Shown one piece after another: positions 38,742-50,500 of a stretch of 64,000 nucleotides of DNA (the stretch's first letter is position 1; every line of letters begins with the position of its first letter). Where the stretch lies: positions 10,966,347 through 11,030,346 of the forward strand of contig NC_085047.1 in assembly GCF_963662255.1 (NCBI RefSeq), read 5' to 3'. A program made the position numbers and the translations under genes. The notes under the pieces are model-generated. The model saw only the letters and a list, made by a program, of their open reading frames with translations. It was not told the origin of the DNA and searched no databases. This DNA is from Cinclus cinclus. Lineage: Eukaryota; Chordata; Aves; Passeriformes; Cinclidae.

Positions 38742-39057
38742 GTAAGGGGAAAAGAGAGGCTATTCCTGAGGTGGGAATTCACTCTAAGAAGGCAGGAGAA
38801 ATGACACCCACCTGCAGCCAGTTTTCACACCAGCAATTAATCCCTCATTCCCGACTCCCGTGTTAAGGTAACCAGAGATGAGGTAGGGATGCACGTTGTG
38901 GGGTAAAGCACATTTCTCACCGCGAGACAACCCCGGTGTCAGTCCATTCAAGTGCCTGTGCCCGTGTTTTCACTCGGTTTCGCCAATGTTCATGAAATTA
39001 ATGTAAATCTTGTAGCAGCACTTTTTTTTCCTAATAATTCCGACCTTTACTGTCCCA
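38742..39057. other. Sequence downstream of the candidate donor
   Basis: Moderately GC-rich with a few more CpGs (38870-38990). It would be the start of intron 1 if the promoter model is right. No further exon was recognised. Confidence 0.45.
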
Positions 39058-39408
39058 GCTGAAGTCTTGTGTCCAGCTCTGGGTCCCCAGCATAAGCAGG
39101 ATATGGCTCTGCAGTGAGTCCCGAGGAGGCACAAAGCTGCTCAGAGGGCTGGCACATCCCTGCTATGGAGACTCTCTGCTAAGAGAGTTTGGCTTGTTCA
39201 GCCTGGAGAAGAGAAGGTGTGGAGGAGAACCAGAGCCCCTGTCAGTGAAGCTGTGGATGCCCCATCCCTGGAAGTGTTCAGGGCCAGGTTGGATGGGGCT
39301 CTGGACAACTTGATCTAATGGAAAATGTCCCTGCCTGTGGCAGTGGGATTGGAACTCGATGATCTGTAAAGTTTCTTCAAACTCAAAACCATTCTGTGAT
39401 TCTATGTG
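39058..39408 (+). mobile_element. CR1 LINE 3' region with internal deletion
   Basis: It starts in the CR1 ORF2 end (CTTGTGTCCAGCTCTGGGTC), keeps TTCAGCCTGGAGAAGAGAAG, then jumps to CTGTGGATGCCCCATCCCTG. It ends with ACTCGATGATCTGTAAAG and CCATTCTGTGATTCTATGTG. The part between the GAGAAG motif and the GTGGATGCCCC motif is much shorter than in complete CR1 3' ends, which indicates an internal deletion. It lies about 320 bp downstream of the candidate donor, so it would be intronic. Confidence 0.92.
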
Positions 39409-42400
39409 AAAACCACAGTACATTTTAAAGGATAACTTCCAGTGCCTGAGGAAGCTTTTAGAGCTCATAATCAAGATTAAGCATAAAAAGACTCCAAAAG
39501 ATGAGTGGGGGAATTGTTGTTGGTGCCTCACCAACTGCCCTGTTAGGCAGTACTATGATTTCCTGGTAATGGCATCCTAATGTATGGCTTCTGAAGTTAG
39601 GAGTCACCTAATATATCACCATAACCCACTAAGAGATATTGCGTTTGCTTTATTTGGTACTTAAAAACAAAATTAAAATATTTCTGCAGTATAATAAAAA
39701 GTGCAGTTCTCCCTTTTCCATCAAGTCAAAATCCTCTGTAAAGAAAAGAGTATCATTCTATCACAAGGAACAGATGGTGAATAGCAGGTATGCAAAATGT
39801 TCATACTACTCTTCTTTATTTCACCTTCCACTGTAATTATATTTCATGACAGATTCCAAATGAAGTATTGAATTCATACATCAGAATTTGGTAGAGATTA
39901 ATTTTCCAAAGCTTTAAACATTAGTTCAATTTTGTGACATATTGGGTGTAATTCATACACATCTCAAAGCGTGCCAGATACTTAGAGATACATCAAAAGA
40001 TTCAAAGGTCTTATCACAGTTTATAATCACAAATGAAATTCTCAAATAAACAATGAAATATAAGTAAAGAAGCAATGAAGTTTGCTTGCATCTGGGCTAA
40101 TACCTTTATTAATCTTCATTAGTAATTTCTAATATTAAGAGCAGGGAAGGTAGGATTTATAGCTCTTTTCAAAGAAGAGCCAACAGAAATTAGTTGGATT
40201 GGCCCAGTGGATCAGTACCAAGAACAGAGAAAGAAAAGACAGGACTGAGTCTTTAAAAGTGGCAAATGAAGGGTTTCTGCAGATGAAGTGTACTAGAAGG
40301 AGACACAGAAAGACGTTAAGATGTGCATGTCCATGAAGGCAAAAAAATCAAATTTAATAGGAAGGTCAGCAAAAGAACTTGAAGAAGAATGGGATTTGAT
40401 CCAAGTGAAAGGTAAGATAGAAATCAGCTTAGGAAAAATATCAGGAGCAAAAAGATAATGAATCATTTATCTGTAACTTTTGAAATGCTGATATATTTGT
40501 TTGTTGGAGACTGTAGAGAAAATACAATTGTGTGAATTTTAAGACTAAATGGCAGTGGGAAAAGTTGGATAAGAAACAGTAAATCAGAAGAAGAGGATAT
40601 ACTTACAAGCATCAAGGAATAGAGGAAACTTTAATTAAAGTGATTGGGTTTCACAGTTTGTTAGTCTGTGGTTTTCCTTCTGCAGATGGATATTGAGGAA
40701 GTTCAGCTGGTGAGGGAAAGGCCAGCTGTGAGCAAAGCAGAGTGGAAATGAAGAAGTTAAATCGCTGAGTTTGTAACGGGTAGTTGAAGATGTGGAAGTG
40801 TGTCATGACATGGGAATGGAGGAAAACAAGAAGCGTATGGCATTTCTGAAAGCTGGAGAACAGGTGTTTTTCAGGAAGGGAGGGTGTGCATTCACCCTAC
40901 AACGGAAGGGAGGATGAGCTTGCTGGGCTTGCTGGTGACTTTCTTGGCAATGCTGTAAGCCATTTCTATGGATGAGGGGGAAAAGAAAGCAGATTTTGCA
41001 GGGGGAGAGAGAACTGACTGAGTAGGGCCACAACAAGTGAGACTGTTTACTCTAACTTGTTTTTTTTTTTAAAACATGTCTAAGACATATGGAGGCAAAG
41101 AAAGGAAGCATATGGAGTGGGACTTGAAAATGGGGCTGGGGTCAAGAGAGATGGTAGGGGAAACAAAAACATGCTTCAGAAGCAGAGAAGGATGGTTGAG
41201 GATGTCTCATTGTTTCTTCATGCTCCTCCATCTGCCAATATCCATCTGTTGGTTTTTTGTTGTATGCTCAAATGTCAACTCCAGTAACTGTTTAATGTCA
41301 AATGGATAATCATGTCTGTTTCCCTTTCTCACTGATTTTTGGAGGAATATAAAAACTATATTTTCCACAAGGGATTGGAAGTGTGGAAGGGGAAGGTATA
41401 CACTTGTTCTCTGCAGCCTAGAGGTTGTTGATTAAAAGATGCTGTTCTGGGAAGCAGAAAAGGTCAGATGTGAATCCATAAACCTGAGAAGGCCCCTGAA
41501 CTTGTGAAGGGGTCACCCTGAAGCCCATTGAAGTGCTTAACCCCGTTCTATAAAAGGCGCTGATATCATCACCAAATCCTAAAGGAAAAGCGTAACAGGA
41601 GAATGTGCACTGGGGAAGATATTCCCTAACTCCCTGGAGCCTGGAGCTTGGTGCCAAGCTCATCCAGGAGGCGAGATGCTGAAGAGACCTGCTCTTGGTG
41701 TCTCTCCACATCTGCTCTCCTCTGGGTGCCCTGAGTGCTTTAGAAGGCACCAAAGTGGTTTTGTGGGTGACGGTTTATGAACCCAGGGGGAAAAAAGCAT
41801 CACCACTGGCTGCCCATCTCCTGCCTTGGCTGTAGGTCACCTCTTGCACTGCAGAGGTGGCTTGTGAAGGTGTGTGCTGGCTAGCTGAGAAGGGGCACCT
41901 TTTTGTGAGAGACAGGTAGGGGAGCAGAGCAGGCAGAGGACAGTGATGTGTAGTGCAACCAGCGTGATCCACTGGATCCCACAAGTTGCAGGAGCAAGGA
42001 AGGCACCCTGCTGCTGGTGCCTTGGTTTTTCTCTGTGAGGCAGGCACTTGCCCACCTTCAGGGGTCACTGCACTGTGGCAAAGCAAGAGATGAGCCCCTG
42101 CATCACCATCTTCTGGCAATGACCCACTGGGAATACCCACCCCAGCAGTCATTTTCCCTCCTGGCAAAACACAGCGGTCACGGCAGCACAGAGCTGAGTC
42201 AATCTTTCTCAGGTCACTGGGAATCAGTCCCTGCTTGCTGCATCCCCAATCTGCAGTGACATATCTGTAATTATGATTTTCACTGTTATGTTCATGATAT
42301 TAGTATTTTTCTTGCTCTAGCCAAGACTCCTACTCTTTGTTCATACATGAGCCTGTCATGCTATACAATTACAGTGGAGTCAGGGCCTGATCTGTACTAT

Positions 42401-44546
42401 AATTATAACTGAGTCAGTTACAACAGGCTTGTCTCCTGACCTGCTTCCAAAATAGCCCCATATTTTTTAAAGCAATTGGGATTTTAGGTGTATTCTTCAA
42501 AAACGCTTATGCACTACTCTCATCTTGGATTTAAAGCGGGTTCATTTCTGATAAAGCAACACTTTTTTTAGCATAAGCAGGAAATGGTCCAAACTGGCTG
42601 TTCATTTGCATTCACTGTCAGCTTCAAGCACCCTCTTTGAATGTCAGATATTTCCCGTTTGCATTCCCTCCCCACTTTGTGTGTTTGCTACTTCCTGGCA
42701 TCCTTATCATATATAGTAATGAATCATGCTGGAGTGAAGATGTCGAATTGAGATACAGAGTGGGACTAGTTTGGTCAGTCCTTGGTAATCAGGCCTCTTA
42801 ACAGGGAAATGCATTTAAATAGGTCAATGAATCTTACATGTCTGTGCATCAGGAATTATCAGCTCTGCAGACCTTGCAGTCAGGGGAGAAATTCTCTTTC
42901 AAGCAAAAGTTCATTGAGCAGCAAACATTTAATTTATATTTGCATTTAAAATGATGGTTTACCTTCGTGGGTTGTTGGGAGTCTTTCAAACTGTAAAAAA
43001 AGATTATTCTTACTTTTTTTTTTCTTAATATGCAAAATAATATATTTCAAATTAGCTATGCAATCCTGTCAGAGCTGGAAAGATGCTTATGCAATCTCCC
43101 ATCTCCCAAAATGCAGTTGTAATTCCTAGGCTTTATTTTTCCTCATGACTTTTTAGGTGATGGCAATGTGAAATGTTGAATTACAAAGGTAATGAAATTG
43201 CTATTGGAGGAAAGCTCGATTCTTTCAGGGTTTCTCTAGGTTATGTCGGCTAAGGCTCTTTCTGGAAGCCACCTACCCAAAATGGGGCTGCTGACAGCTA
43301 CAAGGATCTATTTCTGACTTCAAGCCCAGTTGCCCAGCTGTTAGTCTAGGATGGCAGTATATGAAATTATTGAAAACATTATGGTCTGGTTTGGATTTTC
43401 AAGCATTTAAATACCATGATGAATGCACAGATGTGGTGCACTTATATCAGTTAAAGTTTTTGTCAACTCCACCTCAACTTCAATATTTCATTTTGGGCAA
43501 GAGCTCTGAAATTACCAACATTTGAAGGATAAAGTCAGACTTTTTGTTGACAGTTCTTAATTTTGCATTCAGTTCAATACAGCTCTTGCAGAACAGTTTT
43601 TGCCTTCAGACTAAGTCTACCAAAAGTCAAAATTCTAAAGGTCGAGTTTGCTGTAAAGCATGTGCCACTTAAGATACCTCTCTGACATTACTTAAATGTA
43701 CCTGTCTTGCATAACATTTTTCTGAGGCTGTGTATATCTTTAAAAACAAACAAACAAAAAAAGTCTTTTTCTGAAATAAATGTTTAAAAATTGGACTATG
43801 ATAAGACTATTATTATGAGTTCAGCAGTAAAAGCAGAAGAGCTGTAATCTGCCCATGATATTAGGTCTGTATATGTTCAAATGTTTATAATACACAAGTT
43901 ATTAGAATTCAGCTGTACTTTCTATGGTGCTATATTGTATTCTTTAATGTGCAGAAATGTATAAACAAGTAGATTTTAACACGTGCTTCATTAGCTGCTC
44001 TTTAATGGTGCGTGAAAATGAACTCTAAAAGCAAACCTATTGTCATTAGGCTCAAATCTGTTATGTATTGTTTGCCCTTCTCTCAGAAAATGTTTAAAAT
44101 GAAAGTCACAAAGAATTGAAAACAGACAGAACAGTATTAATGCTGAACCAGAAAGGAGGTGATGGACACTGATCTTAGCAAGATTATTCTGTCTGCTGGC
44201 CAGTCCTACCATCTTTCATTTACAGGATGCTCAACTTCCAAATAAGTGAGGTACAGGTTTGCACCCTGGGATCCCTCAGACCTGATTCCCCAGGATGCTG
44301 TTGCAATCCTCTCCTCCAGTCCAGCTCCAGGGAAAGCTGGCAGTGGGTACACAGGGGAGTCTGCTACTCCCCTAATCTGTATCTATGCTCTTGTTATCTT
44401 GTAGTCCCCTCTTTACCTGCCCAGACTTCTCATGTCTCTGCTGGATAATTGGGTAGCACTCACTTGTCCTTCCTGTGTATGCAACATTTTGCATAATGGG
44501 ATCTTGATCCATAAAAGGAACTGTAGTAAAGCAAATAACATCAGCC
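39409..44546. other. Unique non-coding stretch
   Basis: No gene or known mobile element was recognised. 41400-42260 is GC-richer, with ORFs up to 130 codons on the minus strand that resemble nothing known. 42640-43500 is AT-rich and complex in sequence, the kind of DNA where conserved non-coding elements occur, but conservation cannot be judged from one sequence. Confidence 0.5.
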
Positions 44547-44601
44547 CCAAACAAAAAAACACCAAAAAACAACAAAACAAAACAACAACAACAACAAAAC
44601 A
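44547..44601. repeat. (CAA)n / A-rich simple repeat
   Basis: A-rich tract turning into (CAA) units at 44581-44597, about 55 bp. Confidence 0.85.
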
Positions 44602-45552
44602 ATTACAATCCTTTAATGGTGAGTAGGTTTGATGAAGTCGATCTATGAGGGAAATGTGCTGGTGTCCACAGAGATCCTGGCATAGTGTGGAGCTATCTGA
44701 GACTGTGGGGTGACTCCAGGAGCTGGTTCATCTTCACAATGGAGAGAGATTTCTTCCTGTGTAGCTTTGATCTGGTGCATTTCAAAACAGCGCAGCCCCC
44801 AAACCAAGCTAGATAAATACTTTACCCTCCCTGAGTGCTGTGGTTCACACCAAGGGGTTTCCTGCAGCGAGTGTTGTTGCTGCTGACGTGGTTGCTCCCC
44901 CAGCCAGTCATGTCAGGACCACAGTAATGTTTCTTAGGCTCACCCAGGGTGCCTATTTAAATTATAGATCTGGACTACTGCTGGCTCCCCTCCAAATCTC
45001 TGATCTAGTAGCTGTTTTTAATGATAAATTACATATGTTTAATAGCTCAGCTATTTTGTTTGGTTCCTTCAGAACTTTGAGATGAATAGGTTCCAGTCTC
45101 AGTGATTTATTGCAATTTAATTTGTCAAGTTGTTTCAGCACTTTTTCTTATGCTCCTCTGACAGCAGTTCACCTTCACAAACCAAAGATAGGTATTTCCC
45201 TTTTCTTCTCAGAGTGAAGACCCATACAGAAACTACTTGGCAACCTCTGTGAGTTCTTTCTCCTCTTTGACCTCTTTTTCTCTTTCTCAGCTGATTAAAT
45301 TTAGGGATTTTCCTGTGAGCATCCAATGTTCAAATCCTATATCACTGCAAATGTTTTGTCCAATCCTTTTTATAAGCTGACTGATCACCAGTTTAATAAT
45401 AGGTACAATTTTTGCCTGGATTTTTCTGGAAATTCTCTGCTCTACATTTTCTTTTGATCTCACATTTTCTTGTGACTGTTTTCTTTCCTCAATCATTGCC
45501 CATATCTGTTTCATCTGAAATAACCTTTCCTGGACATGGATGGTCCGATGCC

Positions 45553-45575
45553 CAGAATTCCAGAGAGGAATTCTG
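45553..45575. repeat. Perfect 9-bp inverted repeat
   Basis: CAGAATTCC (45553-45561), a 5-nt AGAGA spacer and GGAATTCTG (45567-45575). It lies at the edge of the ancient LINE fossil and may be part of it. No function is implied. Confidence 0.7.
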
Positions 45576-45589
45576 CTGAGTCCCATCTA

Positions 45590-46140
45590 GGATTGGCTGC
45601 ATTTCTCTCTTTCATGATTGCGCTTTACCAGGGCTTTGTATTTATGCAGAAAGAAGAGCTGTAACAAAGTCTGTAGGGTATACTCGGCTGGTTTCCACTT
45701 GAAAGTTCCCAATTTATAAGAGATTTCTGCTACTTGTCCCTGAGCATGTCACCTTGCAGTTAGTATAATTGAATTTAATCCAATTTATATTGCTCCATTT
45801 GTCATTTATTTCTTTCCATGTGATATACTAATAGTCCTCTGTATTAACAGTACCTCAACATTAACATTGTGATCAGCAAATTTCATTTGTGCATTCCTAC
45901 CTGTGTGCCAAAAACCTTAGGGAATGATTGGTAGGTTTCAAGACCTTTCCTTGCACCATTCTCCTGAATCCTCATGCTTTCCATTTTGACACTGCTTAGA
46001 AAGATCTTTAACTATACCTACAACATGGCTACTAACATGGGCTTTCTTTAGCTTAACTTCCGTGGAAACATATGAAATTCCTTGTTAAAATCCAGGTACA
46101 TAAATTCTGTCATATTCTCCCTTATACATGTGTACTTTTA
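45590..46140 (-). mobile_element. Ancient CR1/L3-clade LINE fragment with reverse transcriptase remnant
   Basis: Read on the minus strand it follows the RT domain of an old CR1/L3-type LINE. At 46098-46075 TACCTGGATTTTAACAAGGA translates as YLDFNKEF, the motif A block (usually YLDFSKAF). About 64 codons later, 45883-45869 reads KFADH in place of KFADD, the catalytic motif C with its second Asp lost. A segment resembling the conserved 'GCAAGGT...CATGC...AGGGAC' stretch after motif C follows, then AAATTGGGAAC near 45700. Stops and indels are frequent. It is far older than the CR1 3' ends elsewhere in the window, and it is reported only as a dead fossil. Its outer limits are uncertain and it may extend to about 45480. 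Confidence 0.68.
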
Positions 46141-47172
46141 CTCTTATGCCCCTTCACTACCTGACTAAACCCCCCTAAAAATTATTGAGGTAACAGTAAT
46201 ACATCTATTTCTTTGGTACCATCAGCAATGCTTTAGATTTATTTTTTTTTTGAAGTCATATATGGTGTTAAGGTAGTGTCTCAGTCTCTACTGAGTTGTG
46301 ATCACTGTGAGAGCTTTGTGCTGGTGTGCAAAGAGAAAATGTGTATCCTGTTGGTTCAAGCTGTAGCTGTTTTCTCCTCCATTTCCTAATTCTTCTGTTT
46401 TATTGGTCTGGCATATGCTGACTTTGGTGTGATTGTAACAGAGTTTACTTAAGAATACTCTAGGTTTAATTCCATTGCATATTGTTTCCTGTATTTCTAA
46501 GAAGAAAAGGCTCATGGTTAGATCTCCCTCAAGTGTGTCATATTTTTTGGGGGCATTTTCTCTGGAAGGACACCAGGCTTGCAGGCCACTGTCACAGGGA
46601 AGTCTCTGGGGCTCAACAGGAGAACTTGCACTTACATCATAAACAAGAAACACTCCCAGCCCTCTGCAAGGCTGGCAGACTTTTAATTGCAACACAGTGG
46701 AGATGAATCAGTTGGGTGTCAATTGCCTTGGGAACCTTCTGGGTGACTAAATCTATGTCAGATGAGGTGACAACAGGGAATAGGTGTGAAATGCCCTGGC
46801 AGCTGGGAGACATTCCCTAAAGGAGAAGATGAACAGCTAAAGCGCCACTGAAGGAAGGGTGGTGGGCTGAAGGGGAAACTGAGGGTGAGGGACGGTCTGC
46901 AGAACCTTTCCTAAGGGTGAGAGATGACCTGTGACAACTTCATTGGTGCCTTGAAGTGTGCTGCTCTCTTCCTGAACAAGCTTCCTGTATAACTTGTTTG
47001 CCTTTTACTGGAGACTGTGGAAATTTCTTAGTAAATGGGCTTCAAAGAATTTTCTCAGGAAGCCACTCCCACTTTGTTCATATTAAAGATTCTATTCTTT
47101 GCAATCTGTTTGGAAGTATGTCTCGAAATCTCATTGTGCATTCAAAGATTGGCTTGTTTTTTGGGTTTTTTT
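46141..47172. other. Unique sequence, nothing coding recognised
   Basis: A 135-codon minus-strand frame at 46288-46695 lies next to the LINE fossil but shows no retroelement motif. A T-run at 46241-46252 and a G-quadruplex motif at 46857 are present. Confidence 0.5.
46857..46891 (+). other. Predicted G-quadruplex motif with five G-runs
   Basis: G-runs at 46857-46859, 46864-46866, 46872-46875, 46883-46885 and 46889-46891, with loops of 4, 5, 7 and 3 nt. Five runs allow alternative folds. No nearby gene. Confidence 0.65.
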
Positions 47173-47202
47173 TGGTTTTGTTTTGTTTTGTTTTGTTTTT
47201 TA
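47173..47202. repeat. (TTTTG)n simple repeat
   Basis: Several TTTTG units in a T-rich tract that begins near 47157. Confidence 0.85.
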
Positions 47203-50069
47203 GTTGAATAGAACTACAGGCCAGGCAACAGGAATTGGGAAACTTGAGGAGAAATGCAAGAAATTTGATCAGTTGTTTAAAAGCCTTCATTGAAACAGTA
47301 CAAAAACTAGCAACTTAGTCACTTTTGAATGCTCTGCTGTGCAAATAACTCTGAGGTCAAGGTATTTTGCAAAATCATTCCCCTCCCTTCCTATAATGAT
47401 CGTGGTCACAGAGCAAATGCCTGTCTTAGGTCTAGAAAACCATAATTCTTTGAGACAAGCATCACTGCATGTGTGATGTGGGACTGGAAGTATGTTTTAA
47501 TGTTCATATGCCTGAAGCCTTCAAGGGAAACTCTGGAAGGTTACAAAGGTACCTTCTGAGGAGAGGAGGTACACACTGTTTTTCCCATCTATCAGGCAGC
47601 AGGAGGCATTGAAGAAGATCAAGCCTGGATCTGTGGCAAGGCAGGACGTCCTTGTTCTTTCTTTTCCAGTTCTCTCCCATTTGTGACACCTGAGAGTAGC
47701 CTGTCAATGTCCAGACTCCTTTATTTCTTTGCCATGTTGTGGTCTTAACCCTGGCCTGAGATGTGGATTTTTCCTATTGCTATGCTTCATGTTGAACTGA
47801 AACAGCATTGAGTGAGAAACTCATGAGAAAACATTTTGTTTGTCTGCCCATAACAGGTAGAGCTACCACAATATAGCAGAGATGCCACAGAATGTCACAT
47901 TTCTGGTCACTTCATAGCCTCTATTCATTCCCAGCTAATGAGCAGATCTGGTCAGAAACTCCAAAAATCTGAAGAACAGCCCCTGGCTCAGGAGGAGCTG
48001 AAGCAATAAAGGTGCTGTAGTGATGTGCCAGGAGAATGCATCAAATACCCCTGGCTCAGAGGAGGCTGGAGGCAGCTGTGTGAGTCCTGTTTAAAGCCCA
48101 GGGTGAGGGAGAAGATGTTCTGCTCCAGGGGCTGGTGTGCAGGTAGCTGCTCTGTAATGGGCAGAGGGGATCACTGCTCCTCGTTTTATCTCCTCAGGGC
48201 ATGGAGCTGGCCAGGAAATGCACAGAAAGTGTTGTGTGTGCTTTGCAGTGTGGGAGCCACTTCCCTGACTCCTGCTAGGGAATGTGTCTTCATTTTGTGG
48301 ATTGCAGAGTGTGTGCTCTCTCTGACCTCCCAACAGGGGATGCCTTACTTCAAATGGAGAGCTGTTATTCCTTGTACCCAGGCAGAATTTGGGAAGGGAA
48401 AAGCTCTTTGTCACATAAGCTGTTATTCAAACACCACACATAAGCTCTTCTAACTGGGAAAAGGAGACAGAATAAATGAGCCACCACAAGCACCACTGGA
48501 CACCCATGGCCACCTCTTACATAAACCTGTTCAAGACAAACCCTTTCTTATGACTGTCAGGTAGTGTTTATATTCCAGCCTTGGCAAATAAATCTTGTGT
48601 CATTAAATAGGAAATAGTTCAACACTTTACCAATGCTATCATAATGAATTAATTTGATATTCATGGGAATACCACATGTGCTTTCCTAGGTGTCCTACTA
48701 CCATTTCACTTTCACTAATGGGCACTTGAGTCATACTGATTTTTCCCCAAAGCCACATAATGATCTATAATATTCCTGAATAATTGCGCTTTAAGTGGGA
48801 GCTAACAGGGTTGACTACTCCCAGAAATATGTCAAAATATTTTCACTATTATAAGTAGGAATGTGAATACTAACCAGACCTGCCAATACATTTAAATCTG
48901 TGGCAAAGTTTTACAAAAGAAAGTTCTGGAATTTTTTTGGAAGGTTGAAAAGTCCTCAATTTTTTTTTCCTGAATAATTTTTATAGACATCTGCAGAAGA
49001 GCAGAATTGCTAAATTGTGTTAAAGAGGAAAAAAAAAAAAAGGAAAAGGAAAGCAAGCATAAGGCCATGTAGTACCAAAACATAATGATTTCATAGTAGC
49101 TGAAATAACTTCACAGCCTCATTTATGCCATTGATTGAAAACAAATGTTGGTTGCAGGTATTCTAATACCAGGCCAGTATGTGCACTTTGTCGGGGGAAA
49201 GAAGCCTTAAAAAACAGTCTCCTTCCTGAATAGATAAACTTTGCTGCCTTTCTCATGAATAGGTATTCTGGAGAGCTTTGCATTTACAGGGTAGTTCTGT
49301 TTTGAGGCTTGGCTGAGCTTGCCCTGCAGAGCCTGTGGGAAGGACCTTGGTGTGCTCTGGGCTCCCTGGGCTGGACCAGTTGGGGCTGGACCCCAGAGCA
49401 GTGGGGGTCAGGGCCCCTCCCCAGAGCAGCCAGAGGAGGCTTCAGCCTCACCTCAGGACCACCATGAAACGCCAGCTGTGCTAACATCCTCTGCATCACC
49501 TCTACTCGGGATCTCATCACAACCCCTGCTTGTTTGTGCCTTTGGCTTGGAGAAAGTGGGAATACCTGGCATACACAAGATATTCTCCACAGGGAATGTC
49601 TGCTGTGTTCCACCTGCTTCTGGGTGCAGCAAAAGCCAGGGATTGAGGGGAGAGGTGGATGGAAATTATTTGCTGTGAGGCAAATCACAGCAGGCACACG
49701 GAATCCTCAGGGGTGGCAGCTCTGCCTCATCCATGCAGATTTTGCATCCTGGCCACCGTGGAGTCGCCTGGAAGAGCACAGAGAAGTTGCTGCAGCTGTG
49801 TCCTTGAGTGACCCCCAATTGTCAGGTCAGACCTTGAATGCAAATGAGCCAAGAGCCACCCTGTCATGCTCACGTTAATGAAAAGGAGGAGGTCCAGGAA
49901 TAGGTCTGTGTAGGAGAAGTAGAGCAGGACATCTGTGTCCTCAGGAGGATGCTGTGGTTCCAGAAGGAACCACTGAAGTACGTAAGACTTCTTTAATTAA
50001 AGGATTTACCTGTAGTCTCAGAATGGAAATGACGTGCTTTGTTGTGCCTAATTGGGAGCCTGCTCCCCA

Positions 50070-50500
50070 GAGTCACAGCACCAACTCCCGAGCGCGCGGA
50101 GAAATTTCGACATGCAGAAATCACCATGAACCAAACTGCCACGGCAGCCCCATACACGGCAGCACCTAAGAAACATCTGATTTTTATCTGATTAAGAACT
50201 GTAAAAAACGAGGGCAGGAGCCCTGTTCATGCATTATTGAAACGTCTGCAGTGATGCTGGCAGGATGGCAGAGCGTGCTTTCCGATGCCGGAGGAATGGA
50301 GGCTCTGTCTGGAGGGATGCAGGGAGCCCTGGAGAGCGGTGGGTGCCTCTGGTGCTGGGTGCCTGGAGGCTGCAGTGCCTGAGAGGGGCTCTGAGTGCCC
50401 CCGAGCTCTCTGCAGGTGGAGGATGTGGGGCAAGCAGCATCAACGGACTGCATCCCGGAGGGTTCGGCCTGATCCAAAGGGAGATGCCGCAGGAGACAGT
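50070..50500. other. Weakly CpG-enriched, GC-rich patch
   Basis: About 18 CpGs in 430 bp, including CCGAGCGCGCGGAG at 50088-50101. That is clearly above the CpG-poor surroundings but weaker than the island at 38.45 kb. There is no TATA box or clear splice donor. It could be a weak regulatory element or just a GC-rich patch. Confidence 0.35.

Noticed and set aside
39163..39534. 123-codon minus-strand frame
   Set aside because: Mostly antisense to the CR1 copy at 39058-39408.
45287..45586. 99-codon minus-strand frame considered as a retroviral gag remnant
   Set aside because: No capsid or zinc-knuckle motif. It continues from the LINE fossil and is more likely its decayed flank.
48025..48453. 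142-codon plus-strand frame
   Set aside because: Overlapped by an open antisense frame in GC-rich DNA. No recognisable family.
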